DNA of 46,276 bases. Origin: Alphaproteobacteria bacterium. GTDB taxonomy: Bacteria; Pseudomonadota; Alphaproteobacteria; Rhodobacterales; Rhodobacteraceae. A model generated the notes under the pieces. That model saw nothing but the letters and a program-made list of their open reading frames with translations. It was not told where the DNA came from and ran no database searches. The stretch spans positions 1-46,276 of the forward strand of contig JAUIDE010000023.1 in the NCBI GenBank assembly GCA_030429105.1. Direction: 5' to 3'. Of this stretch, positions 8,358 to 16,468 are shown one piece after another. Positions within the stretch are counted from its first letter, which is position 1; each line of letters starts with the position of its first letter. A program made the position numbers and the translations under genes.

Positions 8358-8382
8358 GCGCCCCCTTGAGTGAAGGGGGCGC
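8358..8382 (-). promoter_or_regulatory. Intercistronic hairpin hiding the permease ribosome binding site
   Basis: A perfect 10-bp stem (GCGCCCCCTT / AAGGGGGCGC) with a 5-nt loop lies between the binding-protein stop (8393) and the permease ATG (8355). On the minus strand the right arm holds the purine-rich ribosome binding site and ends two bases before the ATG. It probably protects the upstream binding-protein mRNA and limits permease translation. Confidence 0.65.
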
Positions 8383-8392
8383 CAGCGCGTCT

Positions 8393-9127
8393 TCACCACT
8401 TCGGCGTGTTCTCGGTGAACCACTTGGCGAGCATGGCGTTCAGTGTGCCATCCGCCTTCATCTCGGCGATGACGGCGTTGAACTTCGCGCGGAGCTCGCC
8501 GTCGCTCTCCCTCAGGCCCATGCCGATGCCGCCGCCGAGCGGCACGTCGCCGCCGACGAAGACAAGCTCGCCCCCGCTCTCGTTGACGATGGGTTCTAGA
8601 TAGTCCTTGTCCGCCAGCACCGCGTCCGCCTCGCCGTTCCGCACGGCGGCGATGGTCTCGTCAGGCGTCGCGAATTCCACGAGGGTGGCGCCCGTCTCGG
8701 CGATGTGGCCCGCCTGGATCGTGCTTGTCTGCGCCGCGATGACGCCGCCCGAGAGATCAACGTCTTGGCCAGCGAGCGCGACATAGGCGGAGGGCGAGGG
8801 CGGGATGTAGGGATCGGTGAAGTCGATCACCTCGTCCCGCTCGTCCGTGATCGACATGCCGGCGATGATCGTGTCGTAGTTGCCGGAGACGAGGTTCGGG
8901 ATGATGCTGTCCCAGTCGTTCTTGACCCAGACGCAGTCGAGCCCGGCGCGCTTGCAGGCTTCGTCGCCCATTTCGCGCTCGAACCCGTCGATCTCGCCCT
9001 TGTCGTTGATGAAGTTGTAGGGCGGGTAGGCGCCCTCCGTTCCCATCCGCACCGTCTGTGCGGCCGCGGCGCCGGCTGTCGCCGCGAGGATCGCGGCGAT
9101 GCCCGCCGCTTCAATCGTCTTCCACAT
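8393..9127 (-). CDS. Amino acid ABC transporter substrate-binding protein (Lys/Arg/Orn-binding type)
   Basis: A 244-residue periplasmic protein. The signal peptide is MWKTIEAAGIAAILAATAGA with cleavage near AAAQ. Mature features are VRMGTEGAYPPYNFIND, the NDWDSIIPNLVSGNYD segment, AGMSITDERDEVIDFTDPY, and the NGEADAVLADKDYL segment. These are diagnostic of the lysine/arginine/ornithine and histidine-binding protein family. I chose ATG 9127 because AAAGGGAG lies seven bases upstream; a GTG at 9145 in the same frame would place the ribosome binding site inside the gene. It lies 21 bases after the ATPase. A cationic amino acid or opine is the likely ligand, by family inference. Confidence 0.9.
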   Translation of the reverse strand: MWKTIEAAGIAAILAATAGAAAAQTVRMGTEGAYPPYNFINDKGEIDGFEREMGDEACKRAGLDCVWVKNDWDSIIPNLVSGNYDTIIAGMSITDERDEVIDFTDPYIPPSPSAYVALAGQDVDLSGGVIAAQTSTIQAGHIAETGATLVEFATPDETIAAVRNGEADAVLADKDYLEPIVNESGGELVFVGGDVPLGGGIGMGLRESDGELRAKFNAVIAEMKADGTLNAMLAKWFTENTPKW

Positions 9128-9148
9128 GCGAAGGCTCCCTTTCACAAG

Positions 9149-9919
9149 TTACAGCGCGCTGGCGAGGAAGGCCCGGCAGCGCTCGGATTTCGGCTGGGCG
9201 AAGACCTGGGCCGGCGGCCCCTCCTCCTCCACCACGCCCTGATGGAGGAAGACGACGCGGGAGGACACCTCCCGCGCGAATCCCATTTCATGCGTCACGA
9301 CGAGCATGGTGCGCCCTTCCTCGGCGAGCGAGCGCATGACCTTCAGCACCTCGCCGACGAGTTCAGGGTCGAGCGAGGAGGTCGGCTCGTCGAAGAGCAG
9401 GACGCTCGGCCGCATCGCGAGGGCGCGCGCGATGGCGACGCGCTGCTGCTGCCCGCCCGAGAGCTGCGCCGGCCAGGCGTCCGCCTTGGCGGCGATGCCG
9501 ACCTTCTCCAGCACTTCCATCGCCTCGTCCCGCGCCTCCGCTCTGTCCCGCTTCAGGACCTGGACGGGGCCTTCCATGACGTTCTGGAGAACGGTCATGT
9601 GCGACCAGAGGTTGAACTGCTGGAACACCATGCCGAGGCGGGAGCGCAGGCGCGCGATCTGCTTCCGGTCGGCCCCCGCCGGGCGACCGCGCCCGTCGGA
9701 CCTGAGGCGCACCTCCTCCCCTTCGAGGACGATGCGCCCGCTGTCCGGCGTTTCGAGGAAGTTGATGCAGCGCAGGAAGGTCGACTTGCCCGAGCCCGAA
9801 GAGCCGAGAATGGAGATCACGTCTCCCTTTGACGCCGTCACCGAGACGCCGCGCAGGACCTTGAGCTCGCCGAAGCTCTTGACGATGTTCTCCGCGACGA
9901 GCGCGGTCCGGTCGCTCAC
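9149..9919 (-). CDS. Amino acid ABC transporter ATP-binding protein
   Basis: A 256-residue ATPase. Walker A is GSSGSGKST, the Q-loop is [17 protein letters not shown], the signature is [15 protein letters not shown], Walker B is [15 protein letters not shown], and the switch is [30 protein letters not shown] is the HisP/OccP type found with basic amino acid and opine transporters. GTG at 9919 is preferred because the ABC domain starts directly after it ([16 protein letters not shown]) and a GAGG stretch precedes it; residues further upstream look non-coding. It is the first gene of the operon ATPase, binding protein, permease, permease. Confidence 0.93.
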   Translation of the reverse strand: MSDRTALVAENIVKSFGELKVLRGVSVTASKGDVISILGSSGSGKSTFLRCINFLETPDSGRIVLEGEEVRLRSDGRGRPAGADRKQIARLRSRLGMVFQQFNLWSHMTVLQNVMEGPVQVLKRDRAEARDEAMEVLEKVGIAAKADAWPAQLSGGQQQRVAIARALAMRPSVLLFDEPTSSLDPELVGEVLKVMRSLAEEGRTMLVVTHEMGFAREVSSRVVFLHQGVVEEEGPPAQVFAQPKSERCRAFLASAL

Positions 9920-10028
9920 CCAAGCCTCACGTTTTGCAGCGCAAGATGAAGTAAGCGCAATAACGCAGCGCCGCGCAAGCGCCAATGGCGGCCTGCGCGG
10001 CGGGATTTCGGGCGCGGCCCGGCTGGCC

Positions 10029-10625
10029 TCAGGCGGCGGGCGCCTGCGCGGCCGCGGCGACCTCCGGGAAGGCGAGATGCGCCTTCGCGCGGGGCAAGAG
10101 GTCGAAGATCATATGGATCCGGTCTTCGTCACCGTCGTTGAAGGCCTCGTGCATCTGGTCGTTGTCGAACCACCAGAGCTCGCCCTCCTTCATCCGCACC
10201 TCCTCCTCCGCCGCCTTCAGCCAGGAGCCGGCGGTGGAGCGGAGGACGAAGTGATAGCGGCCGCGAAGGCGGTAGTATTCGCCGCGGTCGATATGCGGAT
10301 AGACGCGTTTGCCGGCCGGAAGGCTGACGATCTTGGCGCGGCTCAGGAGGCAGTCCAACGCCTCCGCCGTCTCCTCGAGGAAGCGGCGGGCGCGGGGATA
10401 GAGCGCGGAGGCCGTGGTCCAGCGGCTTTCGTGGACGTCGCGGCGCTTGCGCCCGTTGATGGCGGATTTCTTCAGGCCGCGCAGGGGGATGGCCAGCGCC
10501 TCCCGCTGAACGGCGATCTTGTCCTGCCGGCCGGTCGAGAGGTCCCAGGCCCCGTCCACCGCCGCGATCTCGGCGAGGAAGGGTTGGGGGTCGATGCCCG
10601 AGCGGATGAGTTTGAAATACTGCAT
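10029..10625 (-). CDS. Aspartyl/asparaginyl beta-hydroxylase-like dioxygenase
   Basis: A 198-residue protein. The iron-binding motif is in [20 protein letters not shown], and the second half carries [21 protein letters not shown], containing the distal His, followed by RIHMIFD. These segments match the aspartyl/asparaginyl beta-hydroxylase (Asp_Arg_Hydrox) family of Fe(II)/2-oxoglutarate oxygenases. The substrate may be a small molecule or a protein side chain. It lies 42 bp downstream of soxG in the same direction, and its ribosome binding site sits in a stable hairpin (10627-10654). A role in the sarcosine operon is unclear; the C-terminal alanine-rich tail has no recognisable domain. Confidence 0.8.
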   Translation of the reverse strand: MQYFKLIRSGIDPQPFLAEIAAVDGAWDLSTGRQDKIAVQREALAIPLRGLKKSAINGRKRRDVHESRWTTASALYPRARRFLEETAEALDCLLSRAKIVSLPAGKRVYPHIDRGEYYRLRGRYHFVLRSTAGSWLKAAEEEVRMKEGELWWFDNDQMHEAFNDGDEDRIHMIFDLLPRAKAHLAFPEVAAAAQAPAA

Positions 10626-10626
10626 G

Positions 10627-10654
10627 GCGTTTCTCCTTTCCGAAGGGGAAACGC
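10627..10654 (-). promoter_or_regulatory. Intercistronic hairpin containing the hydroxylase ribosome binding site
   Basis: A 12-bp stem with one G-T wobble and a 4-nt loop lies between soxG and the hydroxylase gene. On the minus strand it reads GCGTTTCCCCTT, loop CGGA, AAGGAGAAACGC, then C and the ATG at 10625. The AAGGAG ribosome binding site is in the second arm. It may attenuate readthrough from sox or restrict hydroxylase translation. Confidence 0.6.
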
Positions 10655-10667
10655 TTGGCGGCGGCGC

Positions 10668-11213
10668 CTATTCCCGCGACGCCGCAGAAATCATCGCCGT
10701 CCGCACGTCACGGGCGAAGTCGCGCGCGGTGGATCGCGGCGTCTCCAGCGCGAAGGCCGGCCCGTCATCGTCCGAAAGGCGGCGGATGACGACGCCGATC
10801 TGCATCATCGGCGTCCGCGCCGCGGCGCCGACGGGGAAGAAGTCGTCGCCATAGTCGAGGCTCGAAAGCCGGGCGAGGACGGCTGGCGCGAGCGGCCCGG
10901 AGAGGCGGAAGGGGACGTAGCCGTCCGTCACCTCGGTCACGAAGCCGCCGAAGCGGGCGGCGGACGCGGCTTCGATGCCTGCTTCCGGCCCTTCTACCAG
11001 CCATTGCCCGGGCGCGAGGGCGATGAGCGCGAACCCGTCACGCTCCGCCCAGTGTCCGGGGCCGGGGAGGCCGGCCGCGCTCGGGCGGGCGAGATGGACG
11101 AGCCCGCGCGCCGGCCCTTCCGCGAAGCGGACGCCCGGCAGCGTGAGCCCGGCCCCCTGGGGATAGAGATCGGGCGGCAAGACGGGGCGGGGGAGGATCG
11201 GAAAGTCAGCCAC
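10668..11213 (-). CDS. soxG: Sarcosine oxidase gamma subunit
   Basis: A 181-residue protein in the expected position after soxA. It carries the gamma-subunit pattern: LIALAPGQWLVEGP, VTEVTDGYVPFRLSGPLAPAVLARL, and the region around FFPVGAAARTPMMQIGVVIRR. SoxG is the small structural subunit of the heterotetrameric (alpha-beta-gamma-delta) sarcosine oxidase. It resembles the aminomethyltransferase fold and helps hold the alpha subunit. Its start overlaps the soxA stop by eight bases. Confidence 0.88.
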   Translation of the reverse strand: MADFPILPRPVLPPDLYPQGAGLTLPGVRFAEGPARGLVHLARPSAAGLPGPGHWAERDGFALIALAPGQWLVEGPEAGIEAASAARFGGFVTEVTDGYVPFRLSGPLAPAVLARLSSLDYGDDFFPVGAAARTPMMQIGVVIRRLSDDDGPAFALETPRSTARDFARDVRTAMISAASRE

Positions 11214-14133
11214 GGAGCTGCGCTCCTTCCGGGTCGATGAAGACGGGGCTCACGACTTCCACGGCCACGTCCGCGCCGCGAAGACCGTCCCACATCCTCA
11301 GCCGCTCGCCTGTTCGCGCCATCCCGCCTTTCAGGAAGGCGAGGCCGATGGAGGAGCCGAGCGAGGGCGAGAAGGCGACGGAGGAGACCCAGCCGAGACT
11401 CGTCTCCGTCTTCGGCGCGGCGCCGGGTTCGAGGAGATGCGCGCCGGCGAGGAGTTTCGCCGAGGGGTCGACGGGGCGCAGCCCCACGAGGGCGGGCCGG
11501 TCGGCCGCCTGAAGGCCCTCGCGCCGCTCCATCTCCCGCCCGATGAAGCCCGTGGATTTCTTCGCCCCGAGGGCCGCGAGGCCGAGATCGGCGGCGGTCG
11601 TCCGCCCGTCAAGCTCGTTGCCGGCCGGGTGGCCCTTCTCCACCCGCATCACGCCGAGCGCCTCCACGCCGTAGGGAACCGCGCCTGCCGCCGCCAGCGC
11701 CTCCGCGAGGCCGTGGCCGTAACGGGCGGGAACCGCAATTTCGTATGCGAGTTCCCCGGAGAAGGAGAGCCGGAAGAGCCGCGCCGGAACCCCGCCCCGC
11801 AGCGTCGCCGCGCCGCAGGCCATGTAGGGAAAGACTTCGTTCGAGAGGTCGAAGCCGGGCTCGACGATCCGCGCCAGCACCTCCCGCGCCTTCGGCCCGG
11901 CGAGGGAATATTGCGCCCATTGCTCGGTGACGGAGACGAGGGAGACCTCCATCTCCGGCCAGAGGCAGGCGCGCGCGAACTCCATGTGACGGAAGACCTG
12001 GACGGCCTTCGCCGTCGTCGTCGTGACGAGGAAATGGTGTTCCCCGAGCCGCGCGGCCGTGCCGTCGTCGAAGACGATCCCGTCCTCCCTGAGCATGAGG
12101 CCATAGCGGCAGCGGCCGACAGGAAGGGTGGAGAACGTGTTGCGATAGAGCCGGTCGAGGAAGGCGCCGGAATCCCGCCCCTTCACGTCGATCTTGCCGA
12201 GCGTCGTCACGTCGCAGAAGCCGGCGCCGCCGCGGGTCTCGACCACCTCGCGATCGACGCTGTCTCGCCAGCCCTTCTCGGCGCCGCGGCGGAACCACTG
12301 GGCGCGGAGCCAGAGCCCCGTCTCCACGAAATCCGCGCCGTTCTCCTTCGCCCAGTCATGGCTTGGCGTCAGCCGGGTCGCGTGGAAGTGCTTGCCCTTG
12401 TGCCGCCCGGCGAAGGCGGCGATGGGCACGGGCGTCCAGGGCGGGCGGAAGGTCGTCGTACCCGTCTCGGGGATCGTGCGGCCCGTCAGCTCCGCCATGA
12501 TCCCGAGGGCGGGGATGTTCGCCGTCTTGCCCTGGTCGGTCGCCATGCCGAGCGTCGTGTAGCGCTTCATGTGCTCGGCGGCGCGGAAGCCCTCGCGATG
12601 CGCGAGTTCGACATCCTTCACCGTCACGTCGTTCTGCTGGTCGAGGAAGGCGCGCTTCGCGCCCTTCACACGCCAGAAGGGGGAGACGCCCGCCGCGCCG
12701 TCCTCCGCCTCCGGCGCCTCAGCCGGGGAGACGCCCAGCGCCGAGGCGGCCTCCGCCGCGCCGCCGCGGAGGCAGGCGAGGGTCGTGTAGTCCCCCCGCG
12801 CCGCGCCGGCGACATGCATCCCGGGCGGGAGCGTGGCGCCGGGAACGAAGGCCGCGATGTCCTCCCGCCAGACCGGCTTGCCGCCGAGATGGCAGGTCAG
12901 GTGCAGGGCGGGGGACCAGCCGCCCGAGACGGCGACGAGATCGGCGGAGGCGCTGTCCTCGGTCCCGCCCGGATGCCGGAGCGTGACATGGGAGACGCGG
13001 AGCCGCCCGGCCGTATCGACGACGGCGCCGCCTCGGATCGTGCGGAAGCCCTCGTCGCGGCCCGCTCCGGGCCGCGCGTCCACCACAGTCACCTCCGCCC
13101 CGGCGGCGCGAAGATCGCGCGCCGTGCGCCAGCCGTCGTCGCAGGCGGTGAAGACCACGGCGCGGCGGCCGGGGAGGACGGCGTAACGGTTGACATAGCT
13201 CCGCACGGCTCCGGCGAGCATGATCCCCGGCCGGTCATTGTTCCCGAAAGCGATGGGCCGCTCGATCGCCCCCGAGGCGAGGATCGCGCGGGGGGCGTGG
13301 ACCTTCCACATCGTCATCCGCGGCAGGCCGGGCGGAGGCGCGCCGAGGTGATCGGCATTGCGCTCGAGCGCGCCATAGACCGCGCCGTCATAGACGCCGA
13401 AAACCGCCGTGCGCCGCATCAGACGCACATTCGGAAGGGCCGCCAGTTCCGCCGCCGCCTCCGCCGCCCAGAGCGCCGCCGGCTTCCCGCCGACCTCGAA
13501 GCTCTCCGCATTGAGCCGCCCGCCGAGGACGAAATCCTCCTCGGCGAGGATCACCCGCTTGCCCGCCCGCCCCGCGGTCAGCGCCGCCATGAGCCCGGCG
13601 GGGCCGGAGCCGATCACGAGGAGGTCGCAATGGGCGTGCGCGACCTCGTATTCGTCCGGGTCGGGCTGGCCGGAGAGCGCGCCGAGCCCCGCCGCGCGGC
13701 GTATGAGAGGCTCGTAGAGCTTCTCCCAGAACGCCGCCGGCCACATGAACGTCTTGTAGTAGAAGCCGGCGCCAAGAAAGCGGTGGAGGAGGTCGTTCAC
13801 CGCCATCAGGTCGAAGCGGAGCGAGCCGACGCGGTTCTGGCTCGCCGCGGAGAGCCCGGCATAGAGCTCCTGGACGGTGGCGCGCACGTTCGGATCGGCC
13901 TTCGCGCCGCCGCCGACGGTGACGAGCGCGTTCGGCTCCTCCGGCCCGGCGGAGAGCGGGCCGCGCGGGCGGTGATACTTGAAGGAGCGGCCCATCAGCC
14001 GGACGCCGTTGGCGAGCAGCGCCGAGGCGAGCGTGTCGCCTTCGAACCCTTCGTAGACCTCGCCGTCGAAGGAGAAGGGGAGCGGAGCCGAGCGGTCGAC
14101 CAGCCCGCCGCCCGAGAGACGGTCAGCCTGCAT
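11206..14133 (-). CDS. soxA: Sarcosine oxidase alpha subunit
   Basis: A 975-residue protein of full family length. The N-terminal part, with FSFDGEVYEGFEGDTLASALL and GRSFKYHRPRGP, is followed by the dinucleotide-binding motif LLVIGSGPAGLMAALTAG near residue 175. Next come an AGAVRSYVNRYAVLPGRRAV segment and a second nucleotide-contact region. The C-terminal third is an aminomethyltransferase-like (GCV_T) domain with RCRYGLMLREDG and TGFIGREM-type segments. The alpha subunit binds NAD and the tetrahydrofolate that accepts the formaldehyde carbon, giving 5,10-methylene-THF, while sarcosine becomes glycine. Its start overlaps soxD by 11 bases. Confidence 0.95.
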   Translation of the reverse strand: MQADRLSGGGLVDRSAPLPFSFDGEVYEGFEGDTLASALLANGVRLMGRSFKYHRPRGPLSAGPEEPNALVTVGGGAKADPNVRATVQELYAGLSAASQNRVGSLRFDLMAVNDLLHRFLGAGFYYKTFMWPAAFWEKLYEPLIRRAAGLGALSGQPDPDEYEVAHAHCDLLVIGSGPAGLMAALTAGRAGKRVILAEEDFVLGGRLNAESFEVGGKPAALWAAEAAAELAALPNVRLMRRTAVFGVYDGAVYGALERNADHLGAPPPGLPRMTMWKVHAPRAILASGAIERPIAFGNNDRPGIMLAGAVRSYVNRYAVLPGRRAVVFTACDDGWRTARDLRAAGAEVTVVDARPGAGRDEGFRTIRGGAVVDTAGRLRVSHVTLRHPGGTEDSASADLVAVSGGWSPALHLTCHLGGKPVWREDIAAFVPGATLPPGMHVAGAARGDYTTLACLRGGAAEAASALGVSPAEAPEAEDGAAGVSPFWRVKGAKRAFLDQQNDVTVKDVELAHREGFRAAEHMKRYTTLGMATDQGKTANIPALGIMAELTGRTIPETGTTTFRPPWTPVPIAAFAGRHKGKHFHATRLTPSHDWAKENGADFVETGLWLRAQWFRRGAEKGWRDSVDREVVETRGGAGFCDVTTLGKIDVKGRDSGAFLDRLYRNTFSTLPVGRCRYGLMLREDGIVFDDGTAARLGEHHFLVTTTTAKAVQVFRHMEFARACLWPEMEVSLVSVTEQWAQYSLAGPKAREVLARIVEPGFDLSNEVFPYMACGAATLRGGVPARLFRLSFSGELAYEIAVPARYGHGLAEALAAAGAVPYGVEALGVMRVEKGHPAGNELDGRTTAADLGLAALGAKKSTGFIGREMERREGLQAADRPALVGLRPVDPSAKLLAGAHLLEPGAAPKTETSLGWVSSVAFSPSLGSSIGLAFLKGGMARTGERLRMWDGLRGADVAVEVVSPVFIDPEGAQLRG

Positions 14134-14377
14134 CGCGGGCCTCCGCCAGCGCCGCGCCGAAGATCTCGTGCGTCGTCACGTCCCGCTCGACGACGAGCCA
14201 GGCGCCGCAGCCGCCCTCATGCCGCCAAAGCTCGCGATGCCGCCCGGCCGGATTGTCGCGCAGGAAGACGTAGTCGCAGGTCGCCCCCTCCGCCGGACGG
14301 CGCATCAACGCAGCGTCGCCGAGATAGACGAATTCCTCCAGCATCCGGGGTCCGCAGAAGGGGCAGGGAATGCGCAT
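14123..14377 (-). CDS. soxD: Sarcosine oxidase delta subunit
   Basis: An 84-residue protein starting MRIPCPFCGPRMLEEFVYLG. It holds the delta-subunit zinc-site cysteines (CPFCG, plus a later GGCGAW) and the conserved FLRDNPAGRHRELWRHEGGC and ERDVTTHEIF segments. It is the small zinc-binding subunit of heterotetrameric sarcosine oxidase. It sits between soxB (six bases upstream) and soxA (overlapping), the standard B-D-A-G order. Confidence 0.93.
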   Translation of the reverse strand: MRIPCPFCGPRMLEEFVYLGDAALMRRPAEGATCDYVFLRDNPAGRHRELWRHEGGCGAWLVVERDVTTHEIFGAALAEARDAG

Positions 14378-14383
14378 GGGGCC

Positions 14384-15634
14384 TCAGTGGAGATTCGGCT
14401 GCGGGCCGGCGCCGCGCTCGTCTATGGCGTAGCCGCGGTCGAACCGGTCGAGCCGCATTTCGGCGGCGTTCGGATGCGGCTCCCCGGTCGCGATCAGATG
14501 GGCGAAGCACCAGCCGGAGGCGGGCGTCGCCTTGAACCCGCCATAGCACCAGCCGCAATTGATGAAGAGCCCGTCCACCGGCGTCCGGTCGATGATCGGG
14601 GAGCCGTCCATCGACATGTCCATGATCCCGCCCCACGAGCGGAGGAGCTTCGCCCGCCCGAGCATCGGCAGGATCGCCATCGCGCCCTCGCACACGTCCT
14701 GCACCACAGGCAGGTTCCCGCGCTGGGCGTAGGAATTGTACATGTCGATATCGCCGCCGAAGACGAGCCCGCCCTTGTCCGACTGGCTGACGTAGAAATG
14801 CCCTGCGCCGAAGGTGATGACGCCGGGGATGACCGGCTTCAGCCCTTCCGAGACGAAGGCCTGGAGCACATGGCTCTCGATGGGGAGCCGGAGGCCCGCC
14901 ATGGCCGCGACCTGGCCCGCGCGCCCTGCCGCGGCCATGCCGACCTTGCCCGCGCCGATGAAGCCCCGCGTCGTCTCCACGCCCTTCACGCGCCCGTTCT
15001 CGATGCGGAAGCCGGTGACCTCGCAGTTCTGGATCAGGTCGACGCCGCGCCCGTCCGCCGCGCGGGCGTAGCCCCAGGCCACGGCGTCATGCCGCACTGT
15101 GCCGCCGCGCCGCTGGAGGAGGCCGCCGGTGATGGGGAAGCGCTCATCGTCGAAATTCAGGAACGGGCAGAGCGTGCGAACTCCCTCCCGGTCCAGCAGC
15201 TCCGCATCCGCGCCCGCCATCAGGATTGCGTTGCCGCGCCGCGCATAGGCGTCCCGCTGCGCGTCGGAATGGCAGAGGTTGAGAACGCCGCGCTGGCTCA
15301 CCATGGCGTTGTAGTTGATGTCCTGCTCAAGCCCCTCCCAGAGCTTCAGCGACTGCTCGTAGAAGGGTTCGTTGCCGGGGAGGAGGTAGTTGGAGCGGAT
15401 GATAGTCGTGTTCCGGCCAATATTGCCGGAGCCCAGATACCCCTTCTCCACCACGGCGACGTTCGTGATCCCGTGGTTGCGGGCGAGATACCACGCGGTC
15501 GCGAGCCCGTGGCCGCCGCCGCCGACGATGACGACGTCATAATGCGGCTTCGGCTCCGGCTCGCGCCAGACCGGCTTCCAGCCGCGGTTGCCTGTGAGAC
15601 CTTCGCGGAGGATGGAGAGGAAGGAGTAGGCCAT
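14384..15634 (-). CDS. soxB: Sarcosine oxidase beta subunit
   Basis: A 416-residue flavoprotein. It carries the FAD-binding motif DVVIVGGGGHGLATAWYLA, then GNIGRNTTIIRSNYL, a signature of soxB. LLQRRGGTVRHDAVAWGYAR contains the histidine (about residue 182) that in known enzymes carries covalent FMN. The C-terminal INCGWCYGGFKATPASGW segment is typical. The beta subunit oxidises sarcosine to glycine and an imine-level one-carbon unit, reducing oxygen to peroxide. It is the first gene of soxBDAG and lies 93 bp downstream of luxI in the same direction, so readthrough from luxI is possible. Confidence 0.95.
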   Translation of the reverse strand: MAYSFLSILREGLTGNRGWKPVWREPEPKPHYDVVIVGGGGHGLATAWYLARNHGITNVAVVEKGYLGSGNIGRNTTIIRSNYLLPGNEPFYEQSLKLWEGLEQDINYNAMVSQRGVLNLCHSDAQRDAYARRGNAILMAGADAELLDREGVRTLCPFLNFDDERFPITGGLLQRRGGTVRHDAVAWGYARAADGRGVDLIQNCEVTGFRIENGRVKGVETTRGFIGAGKVGMAAAGRAGQVAAMAGLRLPIESHVLQAFVSEGLKPVIPGVITFGAGHFYVSQSDKGGLVFGGDIDMYNSYAQRGNLPVVQDVCEGAMAILPMLGRAKLLRSWGGIMDMSMDGSPIIDRTPVDGLFINCGWCYGGFKATPASGWCFAHLIATGEPHPNAAEMRLDRFDRGYAIDERGAGPQPNLH

Positions 15635-15704
15635 GCGCCCGAATAGCGCGCCGGGCCGGGCCGCGGCCAGAGGAAAGCGGCGCGGTCCGGTCGCATTTCG
15701 CGCT

Positions 15705-15721
15705 GCGGCGCAGGGCGCCGC
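15705..15721 (-). terminator. Weak GC hairpin between luxI and soxB
   Basis: A 7-bp stem (GCGGCGC / GCGCCGC) with a 3-nt loop lies just after the luxI stop. There is no T-run in the minus-strand direction, so it may be only a partial barrier to readthrough into sox. Confidence 0.3.
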
Positions 15722-15727
15722 GTCTCG

Positions 15728-16357
15728 TCAGGCGGCCAGCGCGGCGGTGGCTGGAGCGGGGCGGAAGATCTCGACAGGGCCGCACTCCTCCGGCAGCGCC
15801 GCCCGGATACGCAGCGCCTCCACCTGAGCCTTCGAGACTTCCCAGAGGCAGGCGACGATCTCGCCCTCCGCGCTCGTCCCCCGCCCGATCACTTCCGGCG
15901 TCCAGCCGCAGGCGGAGAAGACGCGAACCATGTGCGCCCCCGTCACGCCGACATAGAAGTCGACGCCGGAGCGGAGCGCGAGGTCGCAGCCCGCCCACAT
16001 CAGCGCCGGCGCGGCCCGCCGCCCCGCCTGCGGCGAGACAAAGAAGCGCGTCACCTCCCAGATCGCGGCGGAGGAGACGGGCACGCCGTCCGTCAGCTCG
16101 GCGAAATGATCCGCGATCATGGTGCGGCCCGTCGTCGGCATGAGCCGGGTGGAGCCGAGATGCCGGCCGGCCTCGTCCGTCACGATGTTGTAGAGCGGGT
16201 TCATCCCGTCATACTCGTCCATCTCCCGCCCCGCCGCGTCGGTGCGGAGCGACCAGCCGAGCCGGTCCTTGAAGATCGAGCCGCGCTCACGGAACATCTC
16301 GTCGCGGAGCTTCGGGAAGGCGGCGAGGTCGTCGCCGTGGATCATCGTGAAGGGCAT
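15728..16357 (-). CDS. luxI: Acyl-homoserine lactone synthase (LuxI family)
   Basis: A 209-residue autoinducer synthase that makes N-acyl homoserine lactone from S-adenosylmethionine and acyl-ACP. The family's invariant residues are present: Arg25, Phe29, Trp35 (in DRLGW), Asp47 and Asp50 (in MDEYD), Arg71 (STRLMP), Glu101 and Arg104 (IWEVTRFFV). AGGAG lies seven bases before the ATG. It lies 111 bp downstream of luxR in the same orientation and just upstream of soxBDAG. The acyl chain cannot be predicted safely from sequence. Confidence 0.95.
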   Translation of the reverse strand: MPFTMIHGDDLAAFPKLRDEMFRERGSIFKDRLGWSLRTDAAGREMDEYDGMNPLYNIVTDEAGRHLGSTRLMPTTGRTMIADHFAELTDGVPVSSAAIWEVTRFFVSPQAGRRAAPALMWAGCDLALRSGVDFYVGVTGAHMVRVFSACGWTPEVIGRGTSAEGEIVACLWEVSKAQVEALRIRAALPEECGPVEIFRPAPATAALAA

Positions 16358-16468
16358 CGCACGCTCCTCGTTTTCTTGACGAGGATCGTGGTAAACGAGG
16401 CGGGTTCACGCCGGCTTTCGCGCGTTGCGGATTCATTGCGCGTTCACAAGGGCTTCGCTGCCGGCGCT
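16358..16468 (-). promoter_or_regulatory. luxR-luxI intergenic region with short direct repeats
   Basis: This 111-bp region should hold the luxI promoter. Visible repeats are GTTCAC at 16404-16409 and 16442-16447 (38 bp apart) and TTGCG at 16425-16429 and 16436-16440 (11 bp, one helical turn). I see no good 18-20 bp lux-box palindrome, so the LuxR binding site is not identified. Confidence 0.35.

Noticed and set aside
8393-9145. GTG start at 9145 for the binding protein
   Set aside because: The ribosome binding site AAAGGGAG lies between it and ATG 9127, so ATG 9127 is the better start.
11437-14535. Open frame of about 1030 codons on the plus strand opposite soxA
   Set aside because: It is the mirror of the well-supported soxA/soxD genes, a common artefact in DNA with about 70% GC; it shows no recognisable motif.
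16358-16468. Classical lux box palindrome before luxI
   Set aside because: The best inverted arrangement matches at only about half its positions, so I do not call one.
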